The position numbers and the translations under genes were made by a program. From Burhinus oedicnemus (taxonomy: Eukaryota; Chordata; Aves; Charadriiformes; Burhinidae): a stretch of DNA of 64,000 bases. Positions 26,285 to 56,403 of the stretch are shown here, piece by piece. The notes below the pieces were generated by a model. That model was not told the origin of the DNA. It did no database searches and saw only the letters and a list, made by a program, of their open reading frames with translations. The first letter of the stretch is position 1, and each line of letters opens with the position of its first letter. The stretch is taken from the NCBI GenBank assembly GCA_008921705.1, contig VFFE01007640.1, positions 799,884 through 863,883 of the forward strand. The letters are read 5' to 3'.

Positions 26285-26555
26285 GGAGCCAGGCGAATTT
26301 CACATGAGAAATAAGGCACAATTGTTCAGCTGTGCGAGTGGTTAACCAGTGGAACAGACTACCACGGAAAGCAGTAGATTTTCCATTTCTTCAAGTCTTC
26401 AGCTCAGGACTGGATGCCTTTGTGGAAAATACTTTTAATAAACATGAGATTTTGGGCTCAACACTAACTAACTCAGTAAAATTCTGTTGTGCTTATTAAA
26501 CAGGAGGTCAAGCTGGATGCTATAATACCCCTTCTACTCTTAAAAATCCATGACG
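26285..26555 (+). mobile_element. Ancient CR1/L3-type LINE tail
   Basis: Diverged but recognisable: 'gaaataaggcac', 'accagtggaacagactacc', 'ggatgcctttgtggaaaata' and 'caggaggtcaagctggatgc' follow in the order of the old amniote CR1/L3 3' end. Far more decayed than the other + strand copies. Assignment is from remembered consensus. Confidence 0.7.
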
Positions 26556-28135
26556 TGTAAATGAAAGAGCTATTGAGCTCCACCATGGAACCGGTTAGGG
26601 TATACATTCATACGTTTTCCTTGTCAGTGGCAATGTTTGGGCTGGAATATAGCAGCTTTTGATGACTTGGTGTCCAGGACAGCATCCTACTCCTGCTGAA
26701 CCCTCTTCTGAGGTCAGTCTGTCTCTGAAGCCCCTTCGCTATGATTACCTCCAATTCAACATTCTTTGTGTCTAACTCAGATTGTGTTATATAAAACAGG
26801 ACTACAAATTATGGGAAAAAGAAGTATGCTTTGGTGCCAAGTGAAAGGTAAGTAGAAAGAAGCACATTTAGTTAGCTACAACAGATGATATATGTGAATG
26901 AAGACTGAGTAACAAGCTTTTCGTGCAGTCTTAAATCTGCAATTTTCTCAGCAAGTCACCTCAAAACCTCTCCGAGTCCTTAAAAATCTTTTTTTTTTCC
27001 TCCTGAAAATAATAAAGCAGCTCTTAAAAGAGCACTTTCCCTCAACAGGGTACCAAGTCCATTAGTGAGGAAATCAGCATTATTATTTCCTTCAGTTTTA
27101 TACATGGAAGTGAAAACAGTGAGTTGTCCACAGCTAGTCAGAAACTAGCGAGAGTGATCCTGCTGTCTATATCTCAGATAAGTATCTGACAAGGTTACAA
27201 GTGTACAAATATCTTTATTTTAGTACAAGAAACCCAATTTATTTTCTTAAAAGTGTTTTCTGTGGTTGTCTTTTGATAATAATCCTGAAGGAAGCAGGCG
27301 AAGGGATTCTCTTGCTCATAGTCGGATCTGGCCCTGATGATTTCCACCAAATACAGTCGAACAACAGACAATATATAGTTAAAAGCTGTAAACATTTAAC
27401 ATTTCTGGTACCCTCTGGAGCATCATTTCCATCCATTTAATGTCTTTTAGATGTAGTTAAGATGTTAAGAGACGATCCATCGCCAGCAGCATGGCTAATG
27501 TGCAGCTCAATGGCAAATGAATGATATCAGGTGGGAGAAGAGTCGATGTGAAGTGCCTGATGCTCAGCCCGAAATTCAGCACACAGCTGTGCAGCTGCTC
27601 TGCACGCACAAAGCTAGATTCCTGCCTGCCATCTGCGTATTTACGTGAAGCCATTGGGAACGGTTAGCATGTATGCACTCAGAGGGTCTGTGCACTCGGC
27701 TACACAATTTAAAAGCAGGTCTTCCATTTGAGGCTGAACTTAAAAAAAAACAGGCAGGTATTCCTACCATTGTTTTGCAATATTACAACCAAGTTGTCAT
27801 CTACAAAAGAGCCACAGCAAACAGCCAAGCATAGGCCACGGTACACAGAAAGAATCTGAAGGATCCACAGTTTTCAGTTATTTTTTTTCTACCAGTCAAC
27901 TTTATAAAGCACTTCCCAGCAACAAGCCAGCGTACTCACTGTGAAAACATTAACTCTTGAGTTTCTCAAGGATTATCAAAAATATGTAGCTACCCTTAGC
28001 TCAAATCTTACCTTGGAAACAGGCCAATGAGACTTTCCCCTGATTCTGCTGCTATGTAATATGTTAGACTATTTTATTCTCTACTAATCCCTGTTAATTC
28101 TGTGCTTCCTTCTTGTCTGCCCTGCACCTGGAACA
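26556..28135. other. Intergenic, no gene recognised
   Basis: AT-rich DNA between two ancient CR1/L3 fragments. Nothing recognised. Confidence 0.55.
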
Positions 28136-28640
28136 CGCCTGTATAGAAGGGAACTCAAGAGACCATTGGCCCCATTGGTCTTATATAGGATCCATTATGC
28201 CTAAAATATTCCTGACTGACATTTCTCTAACCTTAAAGTCTCCATATATCTTCCCCCACAGCAATCTATTCCTATTCATTATCTATTCCTATAATTTTCC
28301 TATATATAAACTGAATCTTATTTACTGTAAGTAAAGCCCATTCCTTCTTGTCCTATAGAAAATAAATTTTTTCTTCTCTTCAATGGCCTTTCATTTCTTT
28401 CATGTCTATTATAATCTCTCTTCTCAGTTTTCTGTTGTTTAGGGTAAGAAGTTCCAGTTCGTTCCATTTTTCCATTGCAGGTCATGGTTTCAACCCTCTC
28501 ATCATTCCTGCTGGTTCTTCTCTGGACACTCTCCAGCTGAGTCATATTGCTCTTGAAGCGTAGCGACTGGAACTGGGTAAACAGATGAGACCTTAGCTGC
28601 AGTTGCTGACATTCTTCAACCTTTTATCTGTTATAATCCC
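28136..28640 (-). mobile_element. Ancient CR1/L3-type LINE fragment
   Basis: On the minus strand it carries decayed equivalents of 'LESVQRRT..', the 'ggacaagaaggaatgggct' motif (CR1 RTRGNG region) and a tail resembling 'tttaggcataatggatcc' and 'tctcttgagttcccttc'. Multiple frameshifts. Boundaries are approximate. Confidence 0.6.
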
Positions 28641-31372
28641 CTCTGCCTCCTTCCTGAAAGCTGGTCCTTACTTATGTGTTCCCTGTCCCATGCTCATGCA
28701 GTTGAATATTCCTGCCTCAGTGTAGTATCTTGAATGCATCCCCACCAAAAACCTATTTTCAGACCCTTTTAGAAATATGTGAAGATCTTTTGGAATTCTA
28801 ATCCTATACCCCAGTGTATTTTCAGTCCCCTCCCACCTCTTTGTCATCTCCATGTGGAATGTGCCCATTTTCCATTCCAGCAGCTAAATTAGTATTGAAT
28901 AGATTGAAAAAGACTTAATGATAGAGAGTCCCGCTTGGTGATGCTGCTATACTAATAAAGGATGGCAGCAAGGAACAGTACAACACCATTGCAACAGCAC
29001 TGTGCTAGTCTGGTAGTACCCAACGCAGAGATAGACAAAGTTTGTCATCTCTGAACCTTTTAAGGTCTTCAAGTGGAAAAGTGGCACAAAGCCATGTTGA
29101 GCCATGGTTTAACCTGTTATTTTTAAAAGCAGCATCAGCTGATGTTCTCTGTTCCCTACCTTCCCTTCAGCACTTGCTCATACCCCTGCACAGCCTCTTC
29201 TGTCAGGCCAACACAACTATTTGTGTAGCCAAGTGGTAAACCAGGTTGGGGGAAAACTAAAACAGCACAAAGAGAAGAAGTGTAGCTCAGGGCTAGATGC
29301 ACGCCCTGAACCAGGTCACTGTGGAGCTTGTGCCCACAGGACAGAAGGAAAAGGACAGGAAAGTGTGGCTGGAAGTGTATGCTCACAATGGGTTTAAGGA
29401 AAACTCAGCCCTTGCTGCTGCTCAGAGAAACGGCTCCATGCACCTCCTGCTCTTGTCTTCTCTCTGATGCTGGGCGTAGTCCTTAAAACTACTCTATTCT
29501 TTTTGGCCTGGTTAGTTTTCAATCTGATCGGTTCCCTGATCTGGCTGACTGCCTATCTACACAGTAATGCTGGCTCAAGACAGGCACTGGACACAGGAGA
29601 GGGGTCCCTAAAAAGTACTTTCATGCCTGACTCATCTAGCTAAAACCTTGCTTTGGCCCAGAAAAGATTCTCCTTTATTGTGCCTTCCACCTGCTCAGTG
29701 TGTGGCTGCGTGACTGATAAAAAGACACAGCAAGTACCAGCAGTGTGTCCTGGGGCTGTTGCACCAGTGCCTTGGGTGCCTTAGCCTTCTCTATCGCTAA
29801 GGGCCTTCCATCATAACTCCGTACCTGCTTTCCACCCCTGGCTGTGTCCTCTCACTCCAGCTGCCTTGGCAATGTTTCCCAGGGCCTCTGGAGCAGTATC
29901 TTTCCCTTGTTTTTCTCATGCTGTTGTTCTCATGCCGTTATTCTCATGACCTTGCACCTGCAAACCCCCGATAGTGTTCTCGGCAAGTTCTCATGGGAAG
30001 CGATTGCCACCAGTGTGAGAATCACCCCTTCTTCTCCTCTTTTCCTACCCTTTGGTTGTAGCTTTTGGTTTACATTACAGGGGGGCACAAAGCTTAACAA
30101 CCACCCAGCATGCAGCACCTGCAACATAAGCGATTACAGCCAAGGGCATTTGAGTGGGTCCCAATAAACATTCTATTATTACTATGGGAAAAACACTATG
30201 GGGTGTGGGGTGGGGGGCTGGAGAGGAGTCCAGGAGAGGACACTTTCTGGGGACCTTCCCCTCCCTTTTTTCTCAGCTGCCCACTTAGAAGAGTTGTCCC
30301 TTTCCCTTCTCTTTCTCAATCTCTCTCTCTTTAGTTTATTGCACTATCAGATTCAATGTATGCCCTCAGCTCCGAATCCCACTAATAAATCTTTGCGCAT
30401 GTGAACTTGTCCCCATACTCTGTGCGCAGCAGGGAAAAGGCATGGAAGGCACGACACTCTCTTTATAGAGAGTTAACAGGTTTACATGAACTGGTGTGAC
30501 CAGAGGAATGGTTCAGGAGTAGAAAGCTGCCAGGCACCACAGAGACAGGTAGATCCTGGGGAGCGGGGTTCTTCGGAGGAGAAAGAGCAACAGCAAGGCC
30601 ATGAGGTGACAGGACACAGGAGCTGCTCCAGCAGCTGCTGGTGTGGACTATTGCACCCTTAGCACTGCTGGCAAATCTGTGCCTGCACCCTGTTATGAAG
30701 TTTCACAGTTACTTTGGAGTTTTTCCAGTACAACTACTGAAAAATTAAACTGAAATATGAGCTGAGAGAATAACCCATTTATTTAAATATAGATTAACCT
30801 TAGGTGTCAGATCATTTATCCCAGCAAATAATTCCCACACCATGCAGCTAAAGAAAGCCTGAATTAGAAAGAATGTCTCTAAGTCATTTCTAAATCATCA
30901 GATTTTGTTGCAGCTAATCATTGCACAGATATTTCAGCACTGCGAGTAGCTTCTGAAGATGATGCCAACACAGTCATCATGGCTGTGTGTGTTTCAGTGG
31001 AAAATATTTTGGACTAAGTGTTGTGCATGGCTATTTCAATAGAAAAATATTTAAGGGAAAGTGTATTGTCATGGTAAATTACATAGAAAAACTAGGGTGG
31101 GGCATGGGAAAAAAGCAAAAGTTATGTTCAAATAGGAAAAGGCAAAAGCCACATTTTGCAAAATTTTATTTAATTCTCCATATATTTTTTGCACTAGCTG
31201 TTCCTTTGCTGAGTGACACTTACACAGAACAGACAATGCAACGCAAGGCCTGAGTCTGTCCTAACTTCCCCTCGGACTGGCTCTGTAACAGAGCTGTTTA
31301 TCTGAGAGGATTCCCTGGTGTTATGGAGAGAGCCAGGCCAAGAGTAGCCTGCCCAAGAGGCGCCCAGAGGTA
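28641..31372. other. Intergenic with a possible LTR-like patch
   Basis: Contains pyrimidine-rich segments (30240-30340) followed by AATAAA at 30384, which faintly resembles a retroviral LTR polyadenylation region. I could not find paired LTRs, a primer-binding site or target duplications, so it is not called as an element. Confidence 0.4.
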
Positions 31373-31880
31373 ATCACAGAATCATTGGATAGTTTTGGTT
31401 GGAAGGGACCTCAAAGATCATCTAGTTCCAACGCCCCTGCCACGGGCAAGGACACCTTCCACTAGACCACGTTGCTCAAAGCCCCGTCCAACCTGGCCTT
31501 GAACACTTCCAGGGATGGGGCAGACACAACTTTTCTGGGCAACCTGTTCCAGTGTCTCACCACCTGCACAGTAAAGAATTTCTTCCATATATCTCATCTA
31601 AATCCACCCTCTTTCAGTTTAAAACCATTACCCCTTGTCCTATCTCTACACTCCCTGATAAAGGGTCCGTCCCTGTCTCTCCTGTAGGCCCCTTTAGGTA
31701 CTGGAAAGCCACTATAAGGTCTCCCTGGAGCCTTCTCTTCTCCAGGCTGAACAATCCCAACTCTCTCAGCCTGTCCTCATAGCAGAGGTGCTCCAGCCCT
31801 CTGATCATCTTCATGGCCCTCCTCTGGACCTGCTCCAACAGGTCCATGTCCTTCTTATGTTGGGGGCCCCAGAGCTGATC
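31373..31880 (-). mobile_element. CR1 LINE 3' fragment (about 510 bp)
   Basis: The + strand starts 'atcacagaatcattggatag', the reversed CR1 3' end. The minus-strand frame reads [30 protein letters not shown], then loses frame after QYLKG. Same subfamily as the copies at 6574, 18745 and 21003. Confidence 0.95.
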
Positions 31881-34399
31881 TTGGTGGGGATCATCCTTCC
31901 AGTGTTTTCTGAGAAGACGTGGAGAAAATTCTAGGGAGGTAGCTGCATATACCTATGTTCACTATACAGACAGAGCAAGTGAAATACAGTTTATCTGAAC
32001 GTTAGTTTCTTATACTGGCCTTTCTGATTCTTCGATGCTATAGTGACAGATTTAGTACTTTACTATTCACACTTCTAGGAACAAGTTCTGGGATGCCCAA
32101 AGGATGGACATCAGCCCTTAGCATTTAGGATATTTTTAATTGCTGCTGATACAGGCGTATCATGCCAAACCAGCAGCTGAATTCCTGTTGATGATGGAGG
32201 TTGCATTGTTATTAGACTTTGTGACAGAGCCAGTGAGGGCCTGCAGATTCCCCCACATTTCTTCCATAAACTGGGGTCTAAAGTCCCTTCGGAAATATGC
32301 TTCATACACTGTAAATGTGCCCTGCTGATTCAGTGAAAGCTCCTTCACACACAGAACAAGCTATTCTGGAAGAAAGGTCACTTTAAACTAGACTAAAGGC
32401 TCTGTTCACATGAGCTGTGGGTCCATGAGGATTTATTTGGTGACGATACAGGCTTAAGTAATTCTGGCTTTTTTCCTCCCACCTCCCTCTCTTCCCACCA
32501 ATTGTTCATGTGCCACTCCCTGAACTGCGCCAGCAGAACTGTTTGTGTAGCTACATCGTGAACAAACAAGGGAACTGATCTAATACAACTAGGCAAAATG
32601 GAGAAATGTTGTTTGTTTTCTTCTGCCAGATCGTTTGACCTGTGTGATTCATTACACAGCTATATAAATCACTCCCTGGTAGGGAACAGGAGGGCAGGTG
32701 GAAGCAAAAGAAATTAGTTGGCTGGGCAGGAATGGGACTGCCTGAGCAGCGCTGTTGCCATGAAGCTACAGACTGAGTTTAAGCTTTACTGATGCTAACT
32801 GCACATTGTTGCCCCTCTATCACCATTACAGCAGAGTTGTTACAATAGGATAGATAATCCTACACTTTGGGTCAAACTCTTTCACCCTTGAAGACAAACT
32901 ATGAACTAAAGTGGCACAGAGGGAGATTTCAGGAGATTACTGACCTGTAGCTCACCATGACCATCAGGATGAGATCTTGTTTCTCAGCCATCTCTCACTC
33001 CTAGCTGCAGCTTCCAGTCTTCCTCTTCACCATTTCTGGTGGTCAACAGAGAGTTTGCAGAAGTCTGGTCTTGTTCATCAGCTAAAGAGAAAAGATCAAG
33101 TTACTTTCTGCTTGATCAGTTTTCTTCTGGGTTAGTGAGCTGAACTGGCTCATTGATAGCCTTTGGAAAAGCAGAGCCCATGGGAGAGAAGTGGTGGAAA
33201 ACGAGAACCAGGAACATGGAGAAGGTTTGGAAAGGGGGGTGGGTGAGATATCCTTCCTTCAACTCAGCTGTCTAATTTTCTGATTCTGATACACCTTCCA
33301 TTTTTATGCAGGTGGTTAGCTCTAGCAGATGAATAAAATATATGACTTTTATCCATATCATCCTGAACTTCTGCAGCAAGATTTAAATGTGTGAGCTGTT
33401 CCTTGCTTTCAGAGCATGAGTCAGCTACAGGTTTGACCCATTAATCTTCCAAAAGTGAGCGGGGGAAAAAAGGCTGCAGCCTTTGTGGCTGTTTCACTCC
33501 CGTTATGCAAAAGGGATGCTATGGGGTTCTGTGTTAATGCTTCTTCATTGGTTTCTAAATTTGCTGTTTCCGTAAGGCAAAAACTACGATGTTAGCCGTC
33601 AGACTTACAAACTCAACTGGTGTTCTGAAAATCCAGCTGTGTTTTCAGATTCTTAATAAAGATACCAGTAAAACAGCCTCTGTAATTGGAGATTAACTGA
33701 CAGGGCTCTTGACAATACATGAAGCAGAACAGAATCCACCTCAGTTGCCATGGCTATGTTTTCCCATCAAGCTAATAGAATTTTAAAAATTACTTTCTCC
33801 AGTTAGTTCAGCAATTCTGACTTACACACACATAGAAAACAGTTAATATCAATAAGAAGGAACACTTTCTATACAGCAGATGCCAGTATCAGGTAATTTA
33901 GGTGCCAGGTTATCTCTGTACATAGGTAAAATAACTGTTACCTAAGGCAGCGTAATATCAGGGGCAGCACAAAGGCCAGGGCCCCACTGTAAAAGTCACT
34001 TATAGCTGCTCCGCGGAGTAACAGGCGAGGTTTGAGGGCAACAGGTACTGCCTGGGGAGAATACCTCTCAGTGGGAACAAGCAGCTTAGGTTTCCAGGGC
34101 TCTGCTCCTTCATCTCTCTGCCCACTAGCTCTCTATTTCAAGTATCTTCCTTTCCCAGCACAGCACAGCCCCTTCATCTTTAGGATGGCAAAATTCAGTG
34201 TTACTTACACAGCTGAGGAAACCCTGAGCTCTCTTTAAATCACTCCTATTTCTTACATTCCTTCTTAAGCATCCTCTACTGCCTACTCTTGGAGAAAAAA
34301 ATACTGGGCTACCTGGACCAGCTGACTGCCAAAATCACCACCAGAAGAATGCAGTAGGGTGGCGGTCCTTCTGTTTTATAGACATGACCTGAAGCATAG
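31881..34399. other. Intergenic, no gene recognised
   Basis: Unique DNA between two CR1 copies in opposite orientation. No coding or RNA feature recognised. Confidence 0.55.
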
Positions 34400-36535
34400 C
34401 AAGGAAGAAAGATGTCAGCAGAGATGTCTTGCTGGACCTGTTGCAAACAAGAACAAACTGGTCAAAGATGTGAAGGTGTAGTCTTGGCTGCAGCAAACAC
34501 AAGACTGTAGAGTTGAAAATCTTGAGAGAAATGAGCAAGGCAAGTAGTAGAATCACAACCGTGGACTTCAGGAAAGCAGATTTACGCTGGAATCTTCTTG
34601 GCAGGATCCAATGGGAGGCTGCCCTAGAAGGCATGGAGCCCAGGGCAGCTCGTTGATCTACAAGGAGAATCTCTTCTAAGAAAAAAAAAGCAGTCCATTC
34701 CGATGTACAGAAAATCAAGCAAGTGTGGCAGGAGGCCAGCATGGATGTACAAGGGACTCCCAGCTGAGCTCCAACACAAAAAGGAAGTGTACAGAAAGTG
34801 GAAGCACAGATGGGCTGCCCAGGAGGAATACAGAGACATTGCTTAAGCATGCAGGGCTGGTGTTAGGAAAGCTAAAGCTCAGCTGGAGTTGAAACCAGAC
34901 AGGGAGGTGAAGGTTAACAGGAAAGGCTTCTGTAGGTACGCTGGCAGCAAAAGGAAGGCTGAGGAAAATATGAGCCTGCTGCTCCATGGAGGAGGGGATA
35001 CAGTGACAAAACACAGGGAAAAGGCTGAGGTACTCAGTGCTTTTTTTGCCATGACTTCCACTGATGTGGTCTGCCCTCAGGCTTCCCAGTTCCCCAAGCC
35101 TAGTAGCAGTCTGTGAGAGTGAAGCAATACCCAGAATGGAATTTAGGGAGCACTGAAGCCAACTGGACATACACAAGTCCACAAGACCAGATGGGATGCA
35201 ACAAAAGCTGCTGGAGGAGCTGGCCAATGTCATTGAGAGGCCACTCTCTATTGTCTTTGGAAGGTTATGGTGATCTGGGGAGGTTCATGATGAGTGGACA
35301 TGGCTAAAGGTCACATCTGTCTTCAAGGAAGGCAAGAAGAAAGATCCAGGGAATGACAGACCAGTCTGCCTAAGCTTGGTTCCTGGGAAGGTGATAGAGC
35401 AAATCCTCCTGGAAGCCACGTCCAAGCACGTGAAGGACAAAAAGGTAATTGTGAACAACCAGCAGGTATTTACCAGGTCAAATTGATTGCTTTCTACAAT
35501 GAGATGACTAGCCATGTGGACAAAAGGGGAGCTGTGGGTGCTACAAAGGTTTTGCAAACCTTTTGACGTGTTTTCCTATAGTATCCTTACTGTCAAATTG
35601 GTGAAATACAGCTGGATGTGGACTACAAGGCCAATGGAAAGTTGGCTTGGCCATTAGCTCAGAGTGATCAGTGGTACTAAGTCCAACTGGCTGCAGGTTA
35701 CTAGTGGCATCCCTCAGAGATGGATACTGGGGCCAGTACTGTTTAATGTCTTATTGATGACCTGGATGATGTGATGGGAGACAATCACAGCAAATTTGTG
35801 GACAATACTAAACTGGGGGCAAATGATTGATAAGTTGGAGGTCAGGGCTCCTACACAGAGTGTCCTAGACAGGTTGGAGGAATAGATTCACAGGAACTTC
35901 ATGCAGTTCAACAAAGGCAAATGCAAAGTCCTGCACTGGGGGAGAAGTAGCTTTTTGCAACACTAAAGGTTAGGGGTCAACAAAGGAGCAGAAAAAGATG
36001 CAGAGGTCCAGGTGCACAGCAAGCGGAACATGAGTCAGCAGAGTGCCCTTGTGGCAAAGAAGGTTAACCACACACCAGCCTGTTATTAGCAAGCGTAGCC
36101 AGTAAGTTAAAGGAAGTACAGGGCCACCAAACTGGTCAGGGGACTGGAGCTCATTATGTATGAAAAGAGCCTGAAGGAACTGAGTCTCTTCAGCCTTAAG
36201 AGAAAGCTAAGGAGGGAGTTTATTGCTATCTACAGCTGCCTGATGGGAGGATGTTGAGAAAACAGATGCATAGGGAAAGGATGAGAGGCAAGGGACACAA
36301 ATTGAAGCACAGGAATTTCTGACTCATTACAAGGAAAAAAAATATTACCATGAGGGTAGTCAAACACTGAAAACCGGATGACAGTGGTGGCAAACTCTCT
36401 CGCCTTGAAGGTATTCAAAACTGGGCTCAATGAGGCTTTGACGAACTAGCTTTAACTGGCCCTACTTTGAGCCGGCGTTAGAGATGATGAGCTTTGGAAG
36501 TCCCTTCCAAGCTACATGATCCTGTAATTCTGTGA
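34400..36535 (+). mobile_element. Long, decayed CR1 LINE with endonuclease-to-RT remnants
   Basis: About 2.1 kb of CR1 ORF2. In order, in shifting frames: the post-endonuclease segment (LGRIQWEAALEG; RKGFCRYAGSKRK; KAEVLSAFFA, 34550-35050), RT motifs (NDRPVCLSLVPGKVIEQILL near 35350, VTSGIPQ and LGPVLFN near 35700-35740, FVDNTKL near 35800) and a 3' end 'tcccttccaagctacatgat'. The expected YADDTK-type motif reads VDNTK. Many stops and frameshifts make it inactive. The left edge is approximate. Confidence 0.88.
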
Positions 36536-38375
36536 AGATATGTGGCTGGAATAGGATGAATGAAAGGAGTGAGTCTGATTTGCTTTCAACTCACATATAT
36601 AAAAAGTATTTCAATGGCCCTGAATGATCCAGAAATACTCTGGTATGTGAAAAAAACCCACAACAAAGCAGCTCGTTTCTTAAGATCCCATGTCTTCAAG
36701 GCATTCCAGAAATTCTTTTTTTTGACATTTACTATTGCAATCCCATGAGAACTCACATTTGGCAAAATCCTCCCATGTATATAAAATCTAGCTCTCCCAA
36801 GTACCCACCGTGTGCTTTTAAAATACGACTAAATCATCGTTACTTGAAACTGACTGCAGTTTTAAAAAATATTCTTAAAAAACATTTTATTGTTCTCCCA
36901 TTTTCCTCTATTCAGTATGTCACAGACCCTATTACTTCTTAGTTAATATATGTCTGGTTAAACAAATCATGAACTATACTAGATATAATTTTTTCATAAT
37001 GCTGCCCGGCATGTAAGGAACGCTTCTCCCATAATACAGCTGAAAAACTGAGGTACAGAAAAGCCCAGGGGCTCTCCAAAGAGAATCGCAGCAGAGCACA
37101 AATTGAAGAAAATTCTCTGAACTTTCAAGCTTGTGTTTAACCACACCAGTAATTCTTTAAATAGAAGCTTGATGAACTGTACCGTAACTTTTGGAAACTC
37201 AGCTCCCCTGATGTATTGGCCTTTCATGTCTTCTGAGAAAGAAATAAAGGCAAGTGATTTAGACGAAGAACTGTCTAGAGAGGCCAGCAGGACTGTCACC
37301 TGGTTAAGGAAGTCCTCTAGCATCCAGAAGAGAAGACAAGGCATAGACCAGTCTGGGCCCAGTAAGTTGGTGATGGAGCCTGAACTGGTTGATTCTGGGT
37401 GTGGGTGGGGAACCTTCCTGCGTGCAGGCCAAGAAGCACAGGCTAGCTGAGGCTTTTACTTTCCTTGTGTTTTGGATGAGCCAGTGAAATGTGATGGAGT
37501 TGAACGCGTAGCTGGCCATCTGGAGGACATCAGCTGACAGCTGTAAAATGAAGGGGAGCTGTCTTCTCTCCAGTAGCTCAAGGGCACCCACAGGGAGAAG
37601 TCAAAAACTCTCACCACTGAAAACTTTGTGCCTGCCCTTCTTTTAACAGATCTGCAGCACAGTCGTGATGTAGTCTTAATTACGATGCCCATTTAAAAAC
37701 ATCCTGTCGTATTTTAAAAACAAACCTATTCTTTCTTTGTATATTTTCCCAAAACCACTTTTATCACAACCTTGATCTTACAGCACAGACCCGGGCAGAG
37801 CTTTTATTAATTGTAAACGACAACCTTTTGCTACATACTATGTAAGGCTTCATTGGAGCCTACAGTTCTGCAGAAGAAAAGAGAGACTGTTTATGGCTAA
37901 AAACACAGTGGTACATGCACCATTTTAAGCATATCTCTCCTTCTTTATCTCCGAAGGTTACACACGATTAAATTTTACATACAAGGCATAGCTCACCTCT
38001 GTCACTGCCCTCAAAGCAATCACTTTTTTGAGACTGGAATGTCTCCCTCAGGGAAGAAAGACTTGTTTCTGCCCCTACAAGAAAAGCAGATAAGATGATG
38101 CGCCTGTGGGTAGATTACTTTTCGCTTTTGGTAGAGGTCTTTTTACTGTTCATAATTATTACGACTCTGGGACCTGTGGTTTCTGAAATAAATAAATAAA
38201 AATCAGGCAACTGTAGTTATTTCATTTAGAGCTGTAGTAGGAACTTGCCAGGGAGTACAGGAGCAGGCAGCAGAGCAGAGCCTATATTGCTTCTCTGGCA
38301 ACACTATTTTCAGACTAAAGGATTTATGTAGAGCAAAAGAACGAAAAAAAAACCCTTATAGGCACAAGAAACGGC
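36536..38375. other. Intergenic DNA upstream of the EED CpG island
   Basis: The 1.8 kb before the CpG island is AT-rich. It could hold distal EED regulatory sites, but no specific motif cluster stands out by eye. Confidence 0.5.
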
Positions 38376-38768
38376 ACTCGAGAACCGCGTGAAGATGGAC
38401 AGAGGGACCGTTAACACCCGCGGCGACAAGAACTTCTTTCTACCTCACACGCGTCCTCAGCCGGCCCTGCCTGGCACGGCCGCGATACAGTCAGCGATGT
38501 AAAGTGCCACTAGCTGTTAGAAGACGGCTTAATTTAACGCCGAGCCCCACCGAGGCGAGAAGGGTCCGGTCCGGTCCGGCCCGGCCCTTCAGCCAACGGT
38601 CCCCTGAGGCGCCGCGCGCCGCCGGGCGCGGGAAGAGCGCTTTTTCAGCAGTGTGGCAGCTCGCCGCTGGCCGGCCGGGGAAAGGAGCGCGGGTTTGCTT
38701 TACGGCAGGCGTTTCGACCTCCCCGTCCGCGCTTTGCGGCTGCGTGGCGGGGTTGGGGGGCGGGGAAG

Positions 38769-55971
<17,203 letters not shown>

Positions 55972-56170
55972 ATGACTTTTTCTTAATTCAAAGTAGAAAA
56001 TATATTTTCAAATTATAATATAGTCTGTTAACTCGCTAGTACGGTAGATGCCTTTAGTGTAGACTTCCTCGAAGGTTCGGCAGGCTGGAGCTGAACTTAG
56101 TGATGTTTACATTCTGTGTATTGTTCTGCTTGAAATTGCTGCTTTTAATAAAAAGAAGTATTTTTGTAAA
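55972..56170 (+). other. EED: EED 3' UTR (short form)
   Basis: About 200 bp from the TAA to just past the first AATAAA (56147-56152), followed by a T/G-rich stretch (TATTTTTGTAAAG) of the kind bound by CstF. A longer form could use a second AATAAA at 56398-56403. Confidence 0.7.
56147..56152 (+). promoter_or_regulatory. EED: Polyadenylation signal AATAAA for EED
   Basis: Canonical hexamer 176 bp after the stop codon, with T/G-rich sequence downstream. It is the first such signal in the 3' region. Confidence 0.75.
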
Positions 56171-56397
56171 GTTTTCTGAATTGTCCATTTTAATTATTTC
56201 CCACAATGAGTTTTCACTTACGGCCTATGAAGTTATTTTGCATACAGCTGGCACATAAATGCGTGGTAACTTGCTAAAAGTTTGGTATGTGTATGCTTGC
56301 AGTTGTATTTGTGCCTTTTTGACCGAAAACCAAGTGAGCTATTGAATATTATCCAGGAACCACATAAAGGAAATACTACACTTAGGAATATAGTCTA

Positions 56398-56403
56398 AAT
56401 AAA
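56398..56403 (+). promoter_or_regulatory. EED: Possible distal polyadenylation signal
   Basis: A second AATAAA about 430 bp after the EED stop. The surrounding sequence is AT-rich, so chance occurrence is quite possible. Confidence 0.35.

Noticed and set aside
34335..35233. Two minus-strand frames of more than 170 codons
   Set aside because: They are antisense to the decayed CR1 at 34400-36535, whose recognisable protein motifs are on the + strand.
36994..37450. Overlapping frames of 105-116 codons on both strands
   Set aside because: Neither resembles a known protein, and opposite-strand overlap suggests chance openness.
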